A stretch of DNA of 38,450 nt from Bacteroides sp. (GCA_014801235.1 JAAVEM010000025.1:42681-81130), one strand, 5' to 3'. Counted from the stretch's first letter, positions 1 through 9,608 are shown. The notes: a model not told the origin generated them from the sequence alone. A program made the numbers and translations.

Positions 1-1274
1 GCCATGTAGTAGCCGGTGCGTGTGGTTCCCGCCTCGGTCGAAGTGCCGTAGGGGGTCAGGTCGACCCCGGCAACCTCCTGTCCGTCGACAGTGGTATAGT
101 GGATGTCCATGATCTTGCCCTTCCACTCGGCTCCGTCATAGAGGATGTTGGCATAGAAACGAACGTCACGGCCCTCATAAGGATTATTGCTGTTATAGCC
201 CGACCCTGACTCGTTGATGCGCTTGCCGTTAGCCATGCGGTATTCGTCGACATGGTTCTGGGTGGGGTTATAGGCTGCGGTTGTTCCGCCTGCCGATGGC
301 GGAGCTGCGTCGCGGTCGAGTTTATGACCGTTGCCCATGTTGATGTCGCCGTCGTCGGAATGCTGCACTTCCCAGATGGATTCTTTGGAATTCTTTGTGA
401 GGAAGATATTGCGGTAAGCAGCCACGATTGACTCTTGGTCGCCTTCGGGAATCTGAACGAGGTCATAGACGTTGAGCGCCATCACCCTGTCATAGTTCAC
501 TTCGGCGGAGTCAAGCATTTCAGCCGAGCGGTCGTCGGGGAAGCCGAGATAAGGGAGCTCCTGATTCTGGAAATGCTCGCCCGACGCCCATTGGAACGTC
601 TTGGCTTTGAGCATGAGGGCGGCGCCGCGGGTGGCGCGTCCCGCATTGTCGTCGGTGTTCACCGCCGGCAGCAGATATGACGCTTTTTCAGCCTCCTCGG
701 TTATAAACTTCACCGTCTCCTCATAGGAGGCGCGGGGAAATTTTTCAGGATTTTTCAACGGGTCAAACACATGGTCGATCAAAAGCGGTCCGCCGAAACG
801 TCGGAGCAGCTTATAGTAATAATAAGCGCGGAAGAAATGAGCCTCGCCCACCACTCGGTCACGTATCTGAGGCACGAGACTGTGCTCGTTTTCAAGGAGC
901 GTGTTGATCGACTGTATTTGAGAATAAGCGCTCAGCCATGATGTGCGTCCGCGGGTGGTTATCATCGACTGCTGGCTCTTCAGGATATTGCCATAGTCGG
1001 TCTGATACCAGCTGCGACGTCCCACGGTCAACTGGTCGCCATACCACGGCTCATACTCATTACCGAGACCCGCCATGATAGTGGTCACGAGAGTCGAAAA
1101 ACCGTTGTCCATCGAGCTGTACCACGGATTCACATATTCGTTAAGCAGAATCTCGTTTTCCCATATTATATCCTGCGAAAGCTTATTGTTAGGAGCGTCA
1201 CGGAAGATGTCGTCGCATGATGACAGCCCCGTCGACAGGATAAGGGAAGGAATTATATATTTTAAAAATTTCAT
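1..1274 (-). CDS. SusD/RagB-family nutrient-binding outer membrane lipoprotein (3' end outside window)
   Basis: The reading frame opens at the ATG at 1274 and runs off the window start without a stop, so about 424 residues are visible and the C-terminus is missing. The N-terminus is a lipoprotein signal (MKFLKYIIPSLILSTGLSSC), with Cys20 the likely lipidated residue. The next part has the SusD features of a helical TPR-like fold: a WYQTDYGNIL region, an HFFRAYYYYKLLRRFGG helix and an AALMLKAKTFQWAS helix. SusD proteins sit on the cell surface as a lid over a SusC TonB-dependent channel and help bind the ligand. The gene starts 28 bases after the stop of the SusC gene, so the two are almost certainly co-transcribed. 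The ligand cannot be read from the sequence, but the upstream metalloprotease favours peptides or glycopeptides. Confidence 0.93.
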   Translation of the reverse strand, partial: MKFLKYIIPSLILSTGLSSCDDIFRDAPNNKLSQDIIWENEILLNEYVNPWYSSMDNGFSTLVTTIMAGLGNEYEPWYGDQLTVGRRSWYQTDYGNILKSQQSMITTRGRTSWLSAYSQIQSINTLLENEHSLVPQIRDRVVGEAHFFRAYYYYKLLRRFGGPLLIDHVFDPLKNPEKFPRASYEETVKFITEEAEKASYLLPAVNTDDNAGRATRGAALMLKAKTFQWASGEHFQNQELPYLGFPDDRSAEMLDSAEVNYDRVMALNVYDLVQIPEGDQESIVAAYRNIFLTKNSKESIWEVQHSDDGDINMGNGHKLDRDAAPPSAGGTTAAYNPTQNHVDEYRMANGKRINESGSGYNSNNPYEGRDVRFYANILYDGAEWKGKIMDIHYTTVDGQEVAGVDLTPYGTSTEAGTTRTGYYM

Positions 1275-1302
1275 TGTGTTTCGTTCCTGTTGGTTTATAA
1301 TA

Positions 1303-4300
1303 TTAGAATCCGAAATTAACTGTTACGCCATAGGTGCGCGCCAACGGATAACCGCGGAGCGATTCGGGGTCGATATTGTTGTCAAGAGAAGATATAGTGA
1401 AGAGGTTTCCGCCCTGCAAAGCAACGTCGAGAGTGGAAATACGAGCCTTGCGCAACATCTTCTTCGGGAAACGGTAGCCCACAGTGAGAGCTTTCAAACG
1501 CACGAAATCACACTTCTTCAGCCAGAAATCGCTTCTCTTACGGTTGTTGTCGGTGCTCGACGCAAACTTCACCCTCGGGTAAGCGGCATTGGGATTGTCA
1601 GGTGTCCAGCTGTTATTGTAATGATATTCCTGAAAACGCTGCAAGGTGCTCGTTTCAAGCGAATAAATCTCGGTAAGCATCTGATTGTAGCCCGCAACGC
1701 CCTGGAACTGCGCGCTCAGATAAATTCCTTTCCATTCCGCGCCAAGCCCCAAACCGAAGTTAAGATCAGGACGTGATGAAGTCTTGACATATTCGCGGTC
1801 ATTGGTCGAGAGGACTCCGTCGCCGTCAAGGTCAAGATATTTTATATCGCCTGGAGCCAGCGAAGCGTTTCCCATGCCGTCCTGATCCACAGGCCAGGCG
1901 ACAATCTCCTCATAGCTCTTGAACAATCCGGCTGACTTATATAGGGCTGACACCGAATAGGGTTTTCCCTTTCGGCGAAGGTTGGGAAGTTCAGCTGATT
2001 CATCGCCCCAGTCAAGCACCTTGTCGGTGGTGCGCGAAAGATTGAGCGTCACGTTATACTTGAAGTCGCCGATAGTGTTGAGATGCTTGAAAGCAATGTC
2101 CCAACCCTGATAACGAACCTCGCCGATATTCATTTTGGGCACTGTACCGCCTACACCCACGGATGGCGGGAACAGATAAGCGGGCGCGTCGGTCACCATG
2201 TTGGTGCGGTAACGGCGGAAAAGCTCGCCGGTAACCGAGAAACGGTTGTTCCAGAAACCGAGGTCAAGACCCAGGTTGTAGTCCTTCGATTTGCCCCACT
2301 CGATATCGGGATTAGGATATACGCCGGTGGCGTTGACGATACCGGTAGAGTAATTGCCGCCAATCTGGTAGCCTGAACCGGGAGCGAAGATATATTGACG
2401 CAGGTAGCTGAAATCGGCAATGGCGCCGTCATCGCCAAGAATACCAAACGAGCCGCGAATCTTCGCAAACGAAAGAGCGTCGGGCGACACCGACTTGAAG
2501 AACGATTCATTGGAAATCACCCATGATGCCGAAACCGTGGGGAAGAAACCCCAGCGATTGTCGGGATGGAAACGCGTCGAACCGTCGACACGGAAACTGA
2601 ACTCGGCGAAATAACGGCTGTCGAAACCGTAGGTGGCGCGACCCACCAATGAAGCTCGCTCGCTGTAATATTCATCGCCGGCAATACGCACATTAGTCGA
2701 TGAGTTGCCGATTATTTCAGGATAAGAGCCCGACATATTGTTGTTTTCAGCTCTCAGATACTTGTTGTGGTAGTCCTGATAGTTTGCCACCACCATTCCC
2801 GACACGTCATGCTTGCCGCCGAAAGTGTGGTTATAGCTGATACCTGCCTCCAGCAACTTGTTGTTGACCTTCTGGTGGTAGTCGTTCATCTTTATCTTGG
2901 CGTTAGGATAAACCGTCTTGGAGTCGACCGAAGTTGTTCCGGTTGCCTCGTCATAGATATAAAGAGGAACGGGATTGGTGAAATTGGTCGTATTCTGGTG
3001 GTTCATGTCCATGGTGCCTTTGACGTAGACCTGAAGCCCGTCGATACAGGGAATCTGATAACGGAGAATAGCGTTAACGGTGTGCATGTCGGTATCGATT
3101 TTCTGATAGCCGCCAAGACCGTAGACATTGATGAGCGGGTTTGCGCCGTCGATACTTGCAAGATTGCCGTCGGTGAACTTGAGCACCTGAAGCGGAGAGA
3201 AATTATAAGCTGCGTCGATGGTGGAATAGCTCGGAGTCTTGTTTGCCACAACGCTTCCCGTGAGGTCAATCTGCGCGGTAAGCCCCTTGAAAAGCTCAGC
3301 GTCGAGCTTCACTGAGTAGTTGTAACGGTCACGGCTCACATTGGCATAGAGCCCCTTGGAGTTGGTATAACCGCCTGAAATGAAATACTTGACCGTTTTC
3401 ACGCCGCCCGAAATCGACAGTGAATAGCGCTGAGAATGTCCCCATTTATTCAGATAATCGAGCATATTCTCATTGCCATACACATTGGGATTGTTGCGGA
3501 TGGCGTCAAGATCGTAGGGTGTATAGACATCGCTGCCCGACTCTTCGACTGCGCGGTTATAGAGCTCGGCAAAGCGGTAGCTGTCCAGGAATTTGGGCAG
3601 ATAGGTAGCCTCCTGGAGGTTGTACTGACCGCGGAAATTCACTCGGGCTCTGCCCTCGCTGTTTCCGCGTTTGGTCTGTACCAAGATCACGCCGTTTGCG
3701 GCGCGTGCGCCGTAAACGGCGGCTGCAGCCGCGTCCTTCAGAATCGAGATGCTCTCGATGTCGTCGGGGTTCAAGTCGCTCAGGCGCATTTCGCCGTCGG
3801 AGGTTGTTGTTCCGAGTCGGGGCACGCCGTCGATCACAAGCAGCGGGTCACCGTTACCGCGGATACTCATTGTCGCCTCCTTGGGCGAAGCCGGGTCGCC
3901 GGTAGTGGTCATTACGCCAAGACCAGCCACCTGTCCGGCAAGAGTCTGGTCGACATTCATCGCCGGGATGCGAATCAGCTCGTCGCCTGAAATCACCTCG
4001 ACCGATGATGTCAACGAGCTCTTCTTAGCCGCGCCGTAACCGATCACGACAATTTCATCAATATTGTTGGCGCTGACGCTCAGAGTTGTCTTGACATTAT
4101 TTTGCGACGGAGCCACATCTATAACCGCGGTTGCGTAGCCCACGTAAGATATTGATAATTTCACAGCCTTCCCTACAGGAAGTTTCAACGTGTAGTTACC
4201 TTCGACATTCGTAGCCGTGGCATTTACAGTTCCCTCCTCCTTGACAGTCGCGCCGATCAAAGGCTCGCCTGTCTCGTCGAGGACCGTGCCATGAAACAGG

Positions 4301-4374
4301 CGAGTGTCAGCCGCCTGTGACCAGCCATCCAAAGAGGAGATTGCAAGAATTATGGATAACAGGATATACTTCAT
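1303..4374 (-). CDS. SusC/RagA-family TonB-dependent outer membrane receptor
   Basis: This 1023-residue protein is within the usual SusC size. A signal peptide ends near residue 20 (DGWSQA). A carboxypeptidase-regulatory-like beta-sandwich follows at about residues 26-110 (FHGTVLDETGEPLIGATV). The SusC signature DEIVVIGYGAAKK then leads into the plug domain, with DPLLVIDGVPR and the ISILKDAAAAAVYGARAANG motif near residues 180-230. The rest is a 22-strand type barrel ending in VTVNFGF with a terminal Phe, as expected for BamA-inserted proteins. It imports an oligomeric nutrient across the outer membrane using TonB-ExbBD energy. It starts 6 bases after the metalloprotease stop and is followed after 28 bases by its SusD partner, so all three form an operon. 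The substrate is unknown. Confidence 0.96.
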   Translation of the reverse strand: MKYILLSIILAISSLDGWSQAADTRLFHGTVLDETGEPLIGATVKEEGTVNATATNVEGNYTLKLPVGKAVKLSISYVGYATAVIDVAPSQNNVKTTLSVSANNIDEIVVIGYGAAKKSSLTSSVEVISGDELIRIPAMNVDQTLAGQVAGLGVMTTTGDPASPKEATMSIRGNGDPLLVIDGVPRLGTTTSDGEMRLSDLNPDDIESISILKDAAAAAVYGARAANGVILVQTKRGNSEGRARVNFRGQYNLQEATYLPKFLDSYRFAELYNRAVEESGSDVYTPYDLDAIRNNPNVYGNENMLDYLNKWGHSQRYSLSISGGVKTVKYFISGGYTNSKGLYANVSRDRYNYSVKLDAELFKGLTAQIDLTGSVVANKTPSYSTIDAAYNFSPLQVLKFTDGNLASIDGANPLINVYGLGGYQKIDTDMHTVNAILRYQIPCIDGLQVYVKGTMDMNHQNTTNFTNPVPLYIYDEATGTTSVDSKTVYPNAKIKMNDYHQKVNNKLLEAGISYNHTFGGKHDVSGMVVANYQDYHNKYLRAENNNMSGSYPEIIGNSSTNVRIAGDEYYSERASLVGRATYGFDSRYFAEFSFRVDGSTRFHPDNRWGFFPTVSASWVISNESFFKSVSPDALSFAKIRGSFGILGDDGAIADFSYLRQYIFAPGSGYQIGGNYSTGIVNATGVYPNPDIEWGKSKDYNLGLDLGFWNNRFSVTGELFRRYRTNMVTDAPAYLFPPSVGVGGTVPKMNIGEVRYQGWDIAFKHLNTIGDFKYNVTLNLSRTTDKVLDWGDESAELPNLRRKGKPYSVSALYKSAGLFKSYEEIVAWPVDQDGMGNASLAPGDIKYLDLDGDGVLSTNDREYVKTSSRPDLNFGLGLGAEWKGIYLSAQFQGVAGYNQMLTEIYSLETSTLQRFQEYHYNNSWTPDNPNAAYPRVKFASSTDNNRKRSDFWLKKCDFVRLKALTVGYRFPKKMLRKARISTLDVALQGGNLFTISSLDNNIDPESLRGYPLARTYGVTVNFGF

Positions 4375-4380
4375 ATCGAA

Positions 4381-6990
4381 TTATTTATTGGTAAGCGTCT
4401 TATTTATCATGTGAATCTGATAGTCATAGAAATCACGGGTGGAAGCATCGGAAGTGACCGCTCTCTTTGACTTGTATAGAGCGAGCACCTTACGGAGCTG
4501 AGCCGCCATCATGGGGCGAAGTTCCACCGTGGGAAGAGCGGGCATACCCATCAGGATGCGGAGGAATGAATGACGGGCTTCGTCGACATTGGCAAGTCCA
4601 TACATGCTGCAAGGCATTTCAGGAACGGTATTGGCGGCGATTGTCATAGCAAACTCATCCATAACCGACACAGCCGATTTTGAGCCGTTTTTGTTTTCCT
4701 TAGGCTGCAAGCCTGAGTAAAGAGTGAACACGTCGATCGCCATCTGCTGAAGAGTGCGCTCTGTATTGTCAAGAGCCTTTCCTTTATAAGTAGCGTCGAA
4801 AACGCCTGCGAAAGCGTCGTTGATATAGTCGTCGAGCTTATAGTTGTTCTTGGGGTCAAATTCGCCGCCCTCCTTGATGCGCTGAAGGTTAGTGGCGAAA
4901 TACAGGCACGCAACGATATTGCGCTGCATCTTTGTCTGCCATTCGTAGGGTTCCTCCCACTTTGCAAGCAGGTCCTTGGGAGCGAGCCAGTCGCTTGTGC
5001 GGGCTTGCTTCAACAACCAGTCCATGGCTTTCTTCTGCTTATCCTTTGAAATGAAGTTGCGGGCGTTGCCATCGTTCATTCCCTGGCGAATCTCCTTGAA
5101 CTCCACGCCGCCGATGTAGGGGTAAACGTGTCCCACATGACGGAGATACTGGTTGACAACCGATTTATAGGTGTTCAGGAGCGGATCATAGGTCTCGCCC
5201 TTCTCGCCTGCCCAATCCTCGAAATTGTCCATAATGATTTTGAGGTTGGAGATGGCAAGGTCGCCGGCTGCGATATGGTCGTTGCCGAGGTCTTCGGTCT
5301 GGTCAGTGGGATCGACAAGCCCCATAAACTGCTGGGCTCCGAATTCATACATCTTGTCGCCGGCTTTTTCGCGTATCCAGCGGTCAAGAGTCTCCTTCTC
5401 GTCCTCCATGGTCTTAGCGCCGGGAATGAGACGATAACCCCAATTGATTGCATAGATATCATATACTCCTACAGGCGGAGGTGTTAGACGCACTCCTCTT
5501 TCGAGGTCGCCAGGCTGAGCAACGTAGTTGTTGCGGGCGTAGTCCATGATACTCGGAGTAGTTCCGTGCTTCTGGGTAAATTCAGGGTCACGGAGATTTT
5601 CGATAGAGAACGCATGGGAAGCGCCCATGTTGTGCATAAGACCGAGACAGTGACCTATTTCGTGGGCGGCAACGTAAGTGAGAGATTCATACATCACTGA
5701 ATCAGAGAACACTTTAGTGCGCACACGGGGATCGACAGCCGCTGTCTGGGCGAAACGCCAGTCATGGAGAAGGCGAAGAATGTTGTGATACCAGATTACG
5801 TCGGCGCCGAGAATCTCACCGGTGCGGGGGTCGGTGTAGGACGGACCCATAGCGTTGGCGGTGGGAGTCACGCAATAGCGCACGCATGAATAGCGGATAT
5901 CGTCGGGGTCGAAGTTGGGGTCATCCTTGGGATAATCGCGCGCCTCGATGGCGTTCTTGAAACCTGCCGCCTCAAAAGCCGTGTTCCAATACTCGATACC
6001 CTCCTTAACGGCGCCGCGCCATTTATCGGGAAAAGCTGAGTCGACATAGAACACGATTTTCTTCTTGGGCTCGACGAGTTTTCCGGCGAAGTAAGCCTCG
6101 CGGTCCTCGTCGCGCGGTTCGAGACGATGACGGTTTATGATCTCGTAGTCCTTATTGCCGTCAAGATTTGACGAATAAAGGTTTTTCAAATCGGTGAAGT
6201 AACCCACACGCCTGTCCTGGAGTCGGGCGGGCATCGGATCGTCGGGCAGCTTCACGATTGAGCGTGACATCACAACAGTATAGGGCATCGAAGCCGTGGG
6301 AGTGGTATAGGCGAGACGGCTCTCGATTTCTACGTTTTCAGGGAATGACTTAACCGAAGTCACGGCTGAACCGTCGGAATAGAACGTGCCTTTGATACCG
6401 TCCTTCGCTCCGAGCATCTTCAACAGCGGATTGGCTTCCTTTATAGGAGACACCACCTTTTCGTTTCCGGCAAAGAAAGAGGTCACGTCGATAAACACCT
6501 TGCCAGCCTCCTTATGAGCGATTTTGAATCCTTTAAGCACCGGATTCAGGAAGTTGCGGTCATAAGACGCCTTGATGGGATCATCATCCTTCACCTCGTT
6601 GGTGGTGGGAATGATGTGGAGATACACGCTGTTGTCATCACGGGTGAAGTTGACAAGCATGGGAGAAGTAGCCATCTGACCGGCAACATAGTCGTCAGTG
6701 CGTGAAAGGCTGTTAACTCGGTTAACGAGCAGATAAGTATGAGCAAACGCGCTGTCGGGGATTTCAAATATCAGTTTTCCCTTCTTGTCAAGATAAGCAT
6801 TGAACATGCCTTTATATGCCTTGCTTTCACTAAGATTCTTGTGAAAGTCAGCACTGTCTTTAGCCGCGCCCTTCAATTCAAGTTTGGGGAGAGACGCCAC
6901 TTTTTTCTTAGCCGACAAGTCAGCAGGATACACTAGCCCTGATACTAAAGCAATAGCTATCGGCAAGAACGCGATAATCTTACACTTCAT
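4381..6990 (-). CDS. Secreted zinc-dependent metalloprotease (metzincin type, DUF5117/DUF4953 architecture)
   Basis: This 869-residue protein starts with a Sec signal peptide (hydrophobic FLPIAIALVSGLVYPA). The N-terminal part, up to about residue 300, resembles the DUF5118/DUF5117 regions of Bacteroidetes metalloproteases. The catalytic motif HEIGHCLGLMH begins at His443 and matches the metzincin pattern HExxHxxGxxH exactly. A Met-turn follows in SIMDY at Met482. The protein should therefore be an active zinc peptidase in the periplasm or at the surface. I see no type IX C-terminal signal; the protein ends in HMINKTLTNK. It is the first gene of an operon with SusC (6-base gap) and SusD, which suggests it trims the substrate that the SusCD pair imports. 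The architecture is common in Bacteroidetes; the substrate is not established here. Confidence 0.93.
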   Translation of the reverse strand: MKCKIIAFLPIAIALVSGLVYPADLSAKKKVASLPKLELKGAAKDSADFHKNLSESKAYKGMFNAYLDKKGKLIFEIPDSAFAHTYLLVNRVNSLSRTDDYVAGQMATSPMLVNFTRDDNSVYLHIIPTTNEVKDDDPIKASYDRNFLNPVLKGFKIAHKEAGKVFIDVTSFFAGNEKVVSPIKEANPLLKMLGAKDGIKGTFYSDGSAVTSVKSFPENVEIESRLAYTTPTASMPYTVVMSRSIVKLPDDPMPARLQDRRVGYFTDLKNLYSSNLDGNKDYEIINRHRLEPRDEDREAYFAGKLVEPKKKIVFYVDSAFPDKWRGAVKEGIEYWNTAFEAAGFKNAIEARDYPKDDPNFDPDDIRYSCVRYCVTPTANAMGPSYTDPRTGEILGADVIWYHNILRLLHDWRFAQTAAVDPRVRTKVFSDSVMYESLTYVAAHEIGHCLGLMHNMGASHAFSIENLRDPEFTQKHGTTPSIMDYARNNYVAQPGDLERGVRLTPPPVGVYDIYAINWGYRLIPGAKTMEDEKETLDRWIREKAGDKMYEFGAQQFMGLVDPTDQTEDLGNDHIAAGDLAISNLKIIMDNFEDWAGEKGETYDPLLNTYKSVVNQYLRHVGHVYPYIGGVEFKEIRQGMNDGNARNFISKDKQKKAMDWLLKQARTSDWLAPKDLLAKWEEPYEWQTKMQRNIVACLYFATNLQRIKEGGEFDPKNNYKLDDYINDAFAGVFDATYKGKALDNTERTLQQMAIDVFTLYSGLQPKENKNGSKSAVSVMDEFAMTIAANTVPEMPCSMYGLANVDEARHSFLRILMGMPALPTVELRPMMAAQLRKVLALYKSKRAVTSDASTRDFYDYQIHMINKTLTNK

Positions 6991-7071
6991 TGGTTTAATT
7001 TAAGCAGTTATACACAAATAAAAAAATATGCCATCATTTGGCAAAAAATGGAAACTTGAAGTTCCAGCTTG

Positions 7072-7104
7072 CAAATATATACAAAAAATATTGATTTCTA
7101 TCAA
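7072..7104 (-). promoter_or_regulatory. Predicted Bacteroidetes-type promoter of the metalloprotease-SusC-SusD operon
   Basis: The minus strand reads TATATTTG at 7079-7072, matching the Bacteroidetes -7 consensus TAnnTTTG. A TTG at 7104-7102 lies 22 bases upstream, slightly beyond the usual 19-21. The predicted transcript start near 7065 gives a leader of about 75 bases before the ATG at 6990. The -7 element is good and the -33 element is weak. Confidence 0.45.
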
Positions 7105-7156
7105 TCAAAGTGACAATTTGCGCCTGTTAAACCTGTTTTTTAAATAAATTTACAGG

Positions 7157-7178
7157 AATAGCGGCTCAATAGCGACTC
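7157..7178. repeat. Two tandem 11-base copies over the stop of the DUF721 gene
   Basis: AATAGCGGCTC (7157-7167) is followed directly by AATAGCGACTC (7168-7178). The second copy contains part of the TGA stop of the DUF721 gene, so a short duplication probably arose at the 3' end of that gene. No function is evident. Confidence 0.5.
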
Positions 7179-7467
7179 AATGCAACACAATCTCGCTGAT
7201 TACCGCCGCGCCGACAGCCTCATTAATAGCCGTGATAATCGACGGGCGCATGAACGATAGCTCCTGCTTCAAGGCGGCGGAAGAGAGAAAAACGTGCATC
7301 ACGCCGCGCTCCACATAGCGCCGGGTGGTGTAGCGGTTGACGCCGGGACCAACGATATCGCCCCAAAGATAAGCCGCACGCTGTTCATTGAAGCGCGACT
7401 CGATTCCGTCGCGCCTGATGCTGTCTTTGATAATATCGCCCAGCAGCTTCGGCTCACTCCTTTTCAT
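7177..7467 (-). CDS. DUF721 (DciA-like) family protein
   Basis: This 96-residue protein matches the small DUF721 family: an N-terminal basic stretch (MKRSEPKLLGDIIKDSIRRDGI), a central AAYLWGDIVGPGVNRYT segment, a beta-strand with VMHVFLSSAALKQELSFMRPSII, and a final INEAVG helix. In bacteria without DnaC or DnaI, DciA-type DUF721 proteins help load or activate the replicative helicase. Bacteroidetes members are shorter than the proteobacterial DciA, so the same role here is inference. The gene starts 7 bases after recF ends, and both follow rlmN with a 4-base overlap, giving an rlmN-recF-DUF721 operon with a replication/repair theme. Confidence 0.85.
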   Translation of the reverse strand: MKRSEPKLLGDIIKDSIRRDGIESRFNEQRAAYLWGDIVGPGVNRYTTRRYVERGVMHVFLSSAALKQELSFMRPSIITAINEAVGAAVISEIVLH

Positions 7468-7474
7468 AGTATAA

Positions 7475-8569
7475 TCAAATTGAAGTCAACACTCCGTTTT
7501 CAACAAGCCACATTTTATAATCGCCCCTGGTGCGTCTCATTATTTCATCGAGATGCTGGCGATTGGTGTCGGTGACAAATATCTGCCCGAAATCGTCACG
7601 GGTCACAATTTCCATTATCTTTTCCACGCGCGACGAGTCAAGTTTGTCAAAAATATCATCAAGGAGCAACAACGGCATCATGCCGCTCACCCCTCTGAGA
7701 AATTCATACTGGGCAAGACGCAAGGTTATGACATAGGTTTTACACTGCCCTTGCGACGCCACCCGCCTCATGGGCATCCCGTCAATGAGCATCTCGATAT
7801 CGTCGCGGTGAGGACCCACGGTAGTGTGCCCTATCACCTCGTCACGATGGCGGGCGCGCTCAAACTGCTCCATCAGCGGGGCGTCATCCTCGCTGCCGCG
7901 GCAATAGGTCAATGTCACCGATTCTCCCCCGCCCGAAATATCGGAATAATAGCGGTTGAAAATCTCGGCGATTTCAGCCACATAACGCTCGCGGCAAGAA
8001 GTGATATATTGCGCGGCGCGGTCCATCTGGATTTCGAGAGCGATGTAAAGCGAAGGGTCGGCAACACGCTCCCTGAGCAGCTTGTTGCGCTGTTCAAGGC
8101 AGCGGTTATAGCGGATGAGCTCGTCAAGATAAACCGCATCGGCTTGAGAGATTATCATGTCGAGCCAGCGACGGCGCTCCTCGCCGCTTCCGCGAATGAG
8201 GTCGATGTCATGGGGCGACGACAGCACAAGCGGAAACGCGCCGATGTGCTGCGACAACCGCTGATAGGCTTTTCCGCCGCGCTTAAGGCTCTTGCGATGA
8301 CCGCGCGTGATGCCGAATTGCAGTTCTTCCTCAATGCCGCGCCTGTCATATCGCGCGTCGATCATCGAAAAATCTTCGCCGCGGCGAATAAGCATCGAGT
8401 CGGTCATTCCCGAGAAACTTTTACAGAAGCTCATATAATAAATGGCATCGAGAAGATTGCTCTTTCCCATTCCGTTGTTTCCGAGAAAGCAGTTCACCTT
8501 AGGCGAGAAGTCGAGATCGGCTTCCGCAATGTTTTTAAAATTGCATATCCTTATGTGATTTATGTTCAT
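7475..8569 (-). CDS. recF: DNA replication and repair protein RecF
   Basis: This 364-residue protein has the usual RecF length. Residues 1-25 match the RecF N-terminus (HIRICNFKNIAEADLDFS). The Walker A motif GNNGMGKSN lies at residues 30-38, and the C-terminal Walker B/D-loop region is MPLLLLDDIFDKLDSSR. Between them, VGPHRDDIEMLIDGMPM is a family signature, as is SQGQCKTYVITLRLAQ, which holds the ABC-type signature. RecF is a cytoplasmic SMC-like ATPase that, with RecO and RecR, loads RecA at gaps left by stalled replication. Its start codon overlaps the rlmN stop (ATGA, 8566-8569), so translation is probably coupled. A DUF721 gene follows after 7 bases. dnaA and dnaN are not nearby. Confidence 0.97.
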   Translation of the reverse strand: MNINHIRICNFKNIAEADLDFSPKVNCFLGNNGMGKSNLLDAIYYMSFCKSFSGMTDSMLIRRGEDFSMIDARYDRRGIEEELQFGITRGHRKSLKRGGKAYQRLSQHIGAFPLVLSSPHDIDLIRGSGEERRRWLDMIISQADAVYLDELIRYNRCLEQRNKLLRERVADPSLYIALEIQMDRAAQYITSCRERYVAEIAEIFNRYYSDISGGGESVTLTYCRGSEDDAPLMEQFERARHRDEVIGHTTVGPHRDDIEMLIDGMPMRRVASQGQCKTYVITLRLAQYEFLRGVSGMMPLLLLDDIFDKLDSSRVEKIMEIVTRDDFGQIFVTDTNRQHLDEIMRRTRGDYKMWLVENGVLTSI

Positions 8570-9603
8570 GAGCGTGACTCGTTGTTTTTACCGGCGAGCA
8601 TCCCGCAGGCGGCTGCGATATCCTCGCCACGCGAAGTGCGTATGGTCGCTGTGATGCCAAGCTCGTTGAGACGGTCACGGAAGGCGATCATCGTGTCGTC
8701 GTCGGCAGTCTCCAGCGGGGTGTCGGGGATGGCGTGGAAACGGATGAGATTCACTCGGCAATCCAGCCCTTTGAGCAAACGTGCGAGCGACTGAGCCGAG
8801 CGGAGATTGTCGTTGACCCCGCGCCACATTATATATTCTATCGAAAGGCGGCGCTGCTTGGAAAAGTCATATCCGCGCAACATTTCGAGAACGCTCTTCA
8901 GCGGATAAGCCTTCTCGACCGGCATTAGCGATTCGCGCTGTGACGACACCGGAGAGTGAACACTGATAGCCACATGCACCTTAGTGCTGTCAAGCAGCCG
9001 CTTCAACGTGTCGAGTTTTCCAATCGACGAAACAGTGATGCGCTTGGGACTCCACGCAAGACCCCACGGAGCGGTGAGAATCTCAATCGCCTTCATCACG
9101 GCATCGGGATTGTCCATCGGCTCACCCATCCCCATGAACACGATATTGGTCAGCGATTCGCTTTCAGGAATGGATAGAATTTGATTGATAATATCGTAAG
9201 AGTCGAGATTGCCATGAAATCCCTGTCGCCCGGTCATGCAGAAACGACATCCCATGCGACATCCCGCCTGCGACGACACACAAAGCGTGGCACGGTCACG
9301 GTCGGGAATATAAACCGCCTCGATGTCTCTGCCACCCCTGCCGTTGAAAAGATATTTGACAGTTCCGTCCTTAGAGCGCGCCGCCTCCTTGGGAGGCGTC
9401 AGCCCCACGCAATAGCGCTCTTTCATCGCCTCCCTGCCTTTCATCGACAAGTTGGTCATGGCGTCGATCGAATCCACGCGCTTCACATATATCCAGTCGG
9501 CAATCTGCTTGGCGGCGAAACGCGGCAAACGACACTCCTCGGCAACTGCCGAAAAATCGTCAAGCGTCATCCCTATCAGAGGTTTCCTGTTCTTTTCTTC
9601 CAT
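8566..9603 (-). CDS. rlmN: Dual-specificity 23S rRNA/tRNA adenine C2 methyltransferase RlmN
   Basis: This 345-residue radical-SAM enzyme methylates C2 of adenosine 2503 in 23S rRNA and of A37 in some tRNAs. The iron-sulfur cluster motif CxxxCxxC is formed by Cys115, Cys119 and Cys122 (GCRMGCRFCMTG). The methyl-carrier cysteine is probably Cys333 in DIAAACGML near the C-terminus. Other family hallmarks are GMGEPMDN, RITVSSIGK and HSPVSSQRESLMP. The start at 9603 gives MEEKNRKPLIGMTL; the first ATG fits the family, and an internal Met12 is the alternative. The gene overlaps recF by 4 bases. A well-spaced promoter sits so close upstream that the transcript may be almost leaderless. Confidence 0.97.
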   Translation of the reverse strand: MEEKNRKPLIGMTLDDFSAVAEECRLPRFAAKQIADWIYVKRVDSIDAMTNLSMKGREAMKERYCVGLTPPKEAARSKDGTVKYLFNGRGGRDIEAVYIPDRDRATLCVSSQAGCRMGCRFCMTGRQGFHGNLDSYDIINQILSIPESESLTNIVFMGMGEPMDNPDAVMKAIEILTAPWGLAWSPKRITVSSIGKLDTLKRLLDSTKVHVAISVHSPVSSQRESLMPVEKAYPLKSVLEMLRGYDFSKQRRLSIEYIMWRGVNDNLRSAQSLARLLKGLDCRVNLIRFHAIPDTPLETADDDTMIAFRDRLNELGITATIRTSRGEDIAAACGMLAGKNNESRS

Positions 9604-9608
9604 AACAA

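Noticed and set aside
7146-7175. Possible terminator after the DUF721 gene (CCTGT ... ACAGG)
   Set aside because: Only five base pairs with a long AT-rich loop; not convincing.
7553-8794. Long plus-strand open frame (413 codons) opposite recF and rlmN
   Set aside because: It is antisense to two clearly conserved genes, and its protein shows no family features; a shadow of balanced codon use.
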